64,000 nt of DNA from Nocardioides sp. S5 (GTDB lineage Bacteria > Actinomycetota > Actinomycetes > Propionibacteriales > Nocardioidaceae). Below the pieces are notes generated by a model that saw nothing but the letters and a program-made list of their open reading frames with translations, was not told the origin of the DNA and made no database searches. The translations under genes were made by a program, and so were the position numbers. Below are positions 62,557-64,000 of this stretch, one piece after another. The stretch is from positions 1,116,001-1,180,000 of the forward strand of contig NZ_CP022296.1 in assembly GCF_017310035.1 (NCBI RefSeq), written 5' to 3'. Each line of letters starts with the position of its first letter. The stretch's first letter is position 1.

Positions 62557-63981
62557 TCATCTTCGAGGTGACGGGATCCGGGGCGGTTTCGGGTCGGGCG
62601 GGTCGAGTGCGGTGGTGCCAGTCGAATCTCGCCGGTAGCGGTGCCCGTGCGGACTCGTCCACTCGAACACCCCGGGCGCGACCATGTCGTAGCGCCAGGC
62701 GGTGTGGGTCTTGACCCGGTGGTGGAACCGGCACAAGGCGCCCAGGTTCTCGGTGCACGTCGGGCCCGGCTGGGGTCGGCCTTGCGCGTCGGCGTCATGG
62801 TCGTACTCGGTGACGTGGTCGACGTCGCACCCCCGTGCAGGGCGGGAGCAGAACGGGAACACGCACGTGCGATCGCGGAGGATGACCTGGTCACGGATCC
62901 GGTCCGGGATGTCGTAGCCGGGCGAGTACTTCTCCTGGTTGAGGTCGATGACGGGCTTGACGGTGACGGTGGTGCGCGAGTCGGCGCACCAGGACCTGAG
63001 CTGGTCCAGCAGGAGGAGTCGCTGGCCCTCCTCCAGCCGGCCGGTCGGCCTGAGGACCGTGGCGTCGCCGGCCATGGTGGCGTCGAAGTGCGCGTGGAGC
63101 ACGACCTCGCGCGCCGCGGGCAAGTCATCGGTGGTTGAGGTGCGAGCGGAGCGAGCCTCGAAACCACTCGCATGCAGGTCGAGAGCGGTCTGCGTCCGGG
63201 CCAGGTCACCCAGCGCCTTGGCCCGTCTCGCGTTGAGCGGCTCCTGCGAGCCGAGGGCCTTCTGGGTCGCGGCGCCGTGGGCGAGTGCCTGGTGGAGGTC
63301 GAGGCCGTCGGCGAGGTCGATCTCGGCCTCGAGCCGCACGGTGCCGGCGAAGTGGACGTCCTCATCGTGGATCGTGACGTGGCGCGGGTCGACGTGGAGG
63401 TACCCGTCCTCCGGATCCGCGGCCGGATCCGCCGCGGCGAGGTCGAACCTCTTGATCGTCTCCGCGACGAGGCGATCCAGCTGGGCGGGCCCGATCCGAC
63501 CGGCGATCGCGGCGACCTGGACGTCGACGAACCGTGCGGCCTCGACCGTCAGCGCCGGCGTGGAGTGGATGGTGACCTCCGCAACGGCACGCGCCCGCCA
63601 GGCAGGAACCGATCCGGCGTGGACCTGCGCCCACAACCGGGGGAGGCGGTGGCGCAGCTCGAGGGCGTGGCCGATGAGCTTCTTCGCCGACACGCTCGTG
63701 ATGCCGAGGACGGTGCCGAGCTCGGCGACGCAGAACTCCGCGACCAGCGGCGTGCCCGGTCCGGCGATGGGCTCTTCGTGCTCACACCCCGCCACGGCGA
63801 AAGACGCGGCCGAGTGGATGGACTCGGGCGGGTGGAGGTCAGCCCAGCGGGCGGCGAGGTCGAGCTGCCGGGCGGCGGCAGCGTCTTCAACGGACCGGGC
63901 CGAGCGGATCGAGGCGAGCAGGGCTGCGGGGGTGAGGGCGTCTGCCCCGGCCTCCGGTCCCGCTTCCAGTTCCTCGATCAT
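62557..63981 (-). CDS. DUF222/HNH endonuclease domain protein with in-frame repeat insertion
   Basis: 474 residues. The DUF222 part includes SAKKLIGHALELRHRLPRLW, VPAWRARAVAEVTIHS and IAGRIGPAQLDRLVAETIKR. The C-terminal HNH motif is CVFPFCSRPARGCDVDHVTE with ENLGALCRFHHRVKTH. About residue 270, a palindromic repeat is translated as ASGFEARSARTSTTDD, so the gene remains open. It is unlike the first DUF222 protein (12018-13337) outside the HNH region. The start is the ATG 19 bases from the window edge. Confidence 0.9.
   Translation of the reverse strand: MIEELEAGPEAGADALTPAALLASIRSARSVEDAAAARQLDLAARWADLHPPESIHSAASFAVAGCEHEEPIAGPGTPLVAEFCVAELGTVLGITSVSAKKLIGHALELRHRLPRLWAQVHAGSVPAWRARAVAEVTIHSTPALTVEAARFVDVQVAAIAGRIGPAQLDRLVAETIKRFDLAAADPAADPEDGYLHVDPRHVTIHDEDVHFAGTVRLEAEIDLADGLDLHQALAHGAATQKALGSQEPLNARRAKALGDLARTQTALDLHASGFEARSARTSTTDDLPAAREVVLHAHFDATMAGDATVLRPTGRLEEGQRLLLLDQLRSWCADSRTTVTVKPVIDLNQEKYSPGYDIPDRIRDQVILRDRTCVFPFCSRPARGCDVDHVTEYDHDADAQGRPQPGPTCTENLGALCRFHHRVKTHTAWRYDMVAPGVFEWTSPHGHRYRRDSTGTTALDPPDPKPPRIPSPRR
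63131..63167. repeat. 37-base imperfect palindrome (REP-like) inside the DUF222/HNH gene
   Basis: The element runs GTGGTTGAGG, a GCGAGCGGAGCGAG core, then CCTCGAAACCAC. The outer arms GTGGTT/AACCAC and GAGG/CCTC pair. From memory the same palindrome is scattered through Nocardioides-type genomes, usually between genes. Here it lies inside a reading frame without breaking it. I saw no second copy in this window. Confidence 0.7.
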
Positions 63982-64000
63982 GCATTCGATTCTAGACGAG

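Overview
The window is high-GC, densely packed chromosomal DNA from an actinobacterium, most likely a Nocardioides-type member of the Propionibacteriales. The reasons are the F420 genes, a WhiB protein, acyl-CoA carboxylase with an epsilon subunit, two DUF222/HNH proteins, many GTG/TTG starts and 1-4 base stop/start overlaps. No phage, insertion sequence, CRISPR array, rRNA or tRNA was seen. Much of it follows, from memory, the gene content of Mycobacterium tuberculosis Rv3256c-Rv3285: accA3, maf, accE5-accD5, birA, PH protein, purK-purE, fadE25, LCP, TIGR03089, F420 ligase genes, whiB2, zincin-like protein, DUF3499 and the sugar-isomerase-like protein. Blocks without a counterpart there are spliced in.

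Layout. 1-7.4 kb (minus strand): the biotin-carboxylase end of an acyl-CoA carboxylase alpha chain, then an iron(III) ABC importer operon behind an iron box. The last gene of that operon encodes an unusual single chain made of an adenylation domain, a carrier domain and a membrane acyltransferase-3 domain. 7.4-13.4 kb: alkaline phosphatase, acyl-CoA dehydrogenase, a YnfA protein, a DUF4956 plus VTC polyphosphate-polymerase pair and a DUF222/HNH protein. 13.5-18.3 kb: an orphan protein, a NarL-type two-component system and an ABC exporter. 18.3-25.7 kb: lipid synthesis (CDP-alcohol phosphatidyltransferase), Maf, a DUF885 peptidase, a gene destroyed by about four frameshifts, accE/accD, and divergent birA. 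25.7-33.5 kb: PH protein, class III nucleotidyl cyclase, a lone winged-helix protein, purK-purE, arfB, L-2-hydroxyglutarate oxidase, an oxidoreductase and glutamate dehydrogenase.

33.5-51 kb is mainly envelope: a secreted protein, a FadE25-like dehydrogenase, PadR/DUF1707, two LCP ligases, and a galactofuranan cluster (two GlfT1-like transferases, glf, glfT2, wzm, wzt) closed by a secreted PGRP amidase. The second LCP gene and the amidase gene, which flank this cluster, share a 17-base tandem leader element. The likely flow is: Glf makes UDP-galactofuranose, the GlfT enzymes build a lipid-linked galactan, Wzm/Wzt flips it out, LCP ligases attach it to peptidoglycan, and the amidase remodels the wall.

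51-61 kb holds TIGR03089, DUF3105, cofE, cofD, a whiB2-like regulator with a near-consensus promoter, a 970-residue glycosyltransferase/membrane protein with DUF5719, a zincin-fold protein lacking both metal histidines, DUF3499, Trm112 and a phosphosugar-isomerase-like protein. 61-64 kb has small enzymes and a second DUF222/HNH gene that carries an in-frame palindromic repeat. No intergenic stretch exceeds 300 bases except across the pseudogene at 21.8-22.8 kb. Gene calls rest on reading translations and motifs by eye; no database search was possible.
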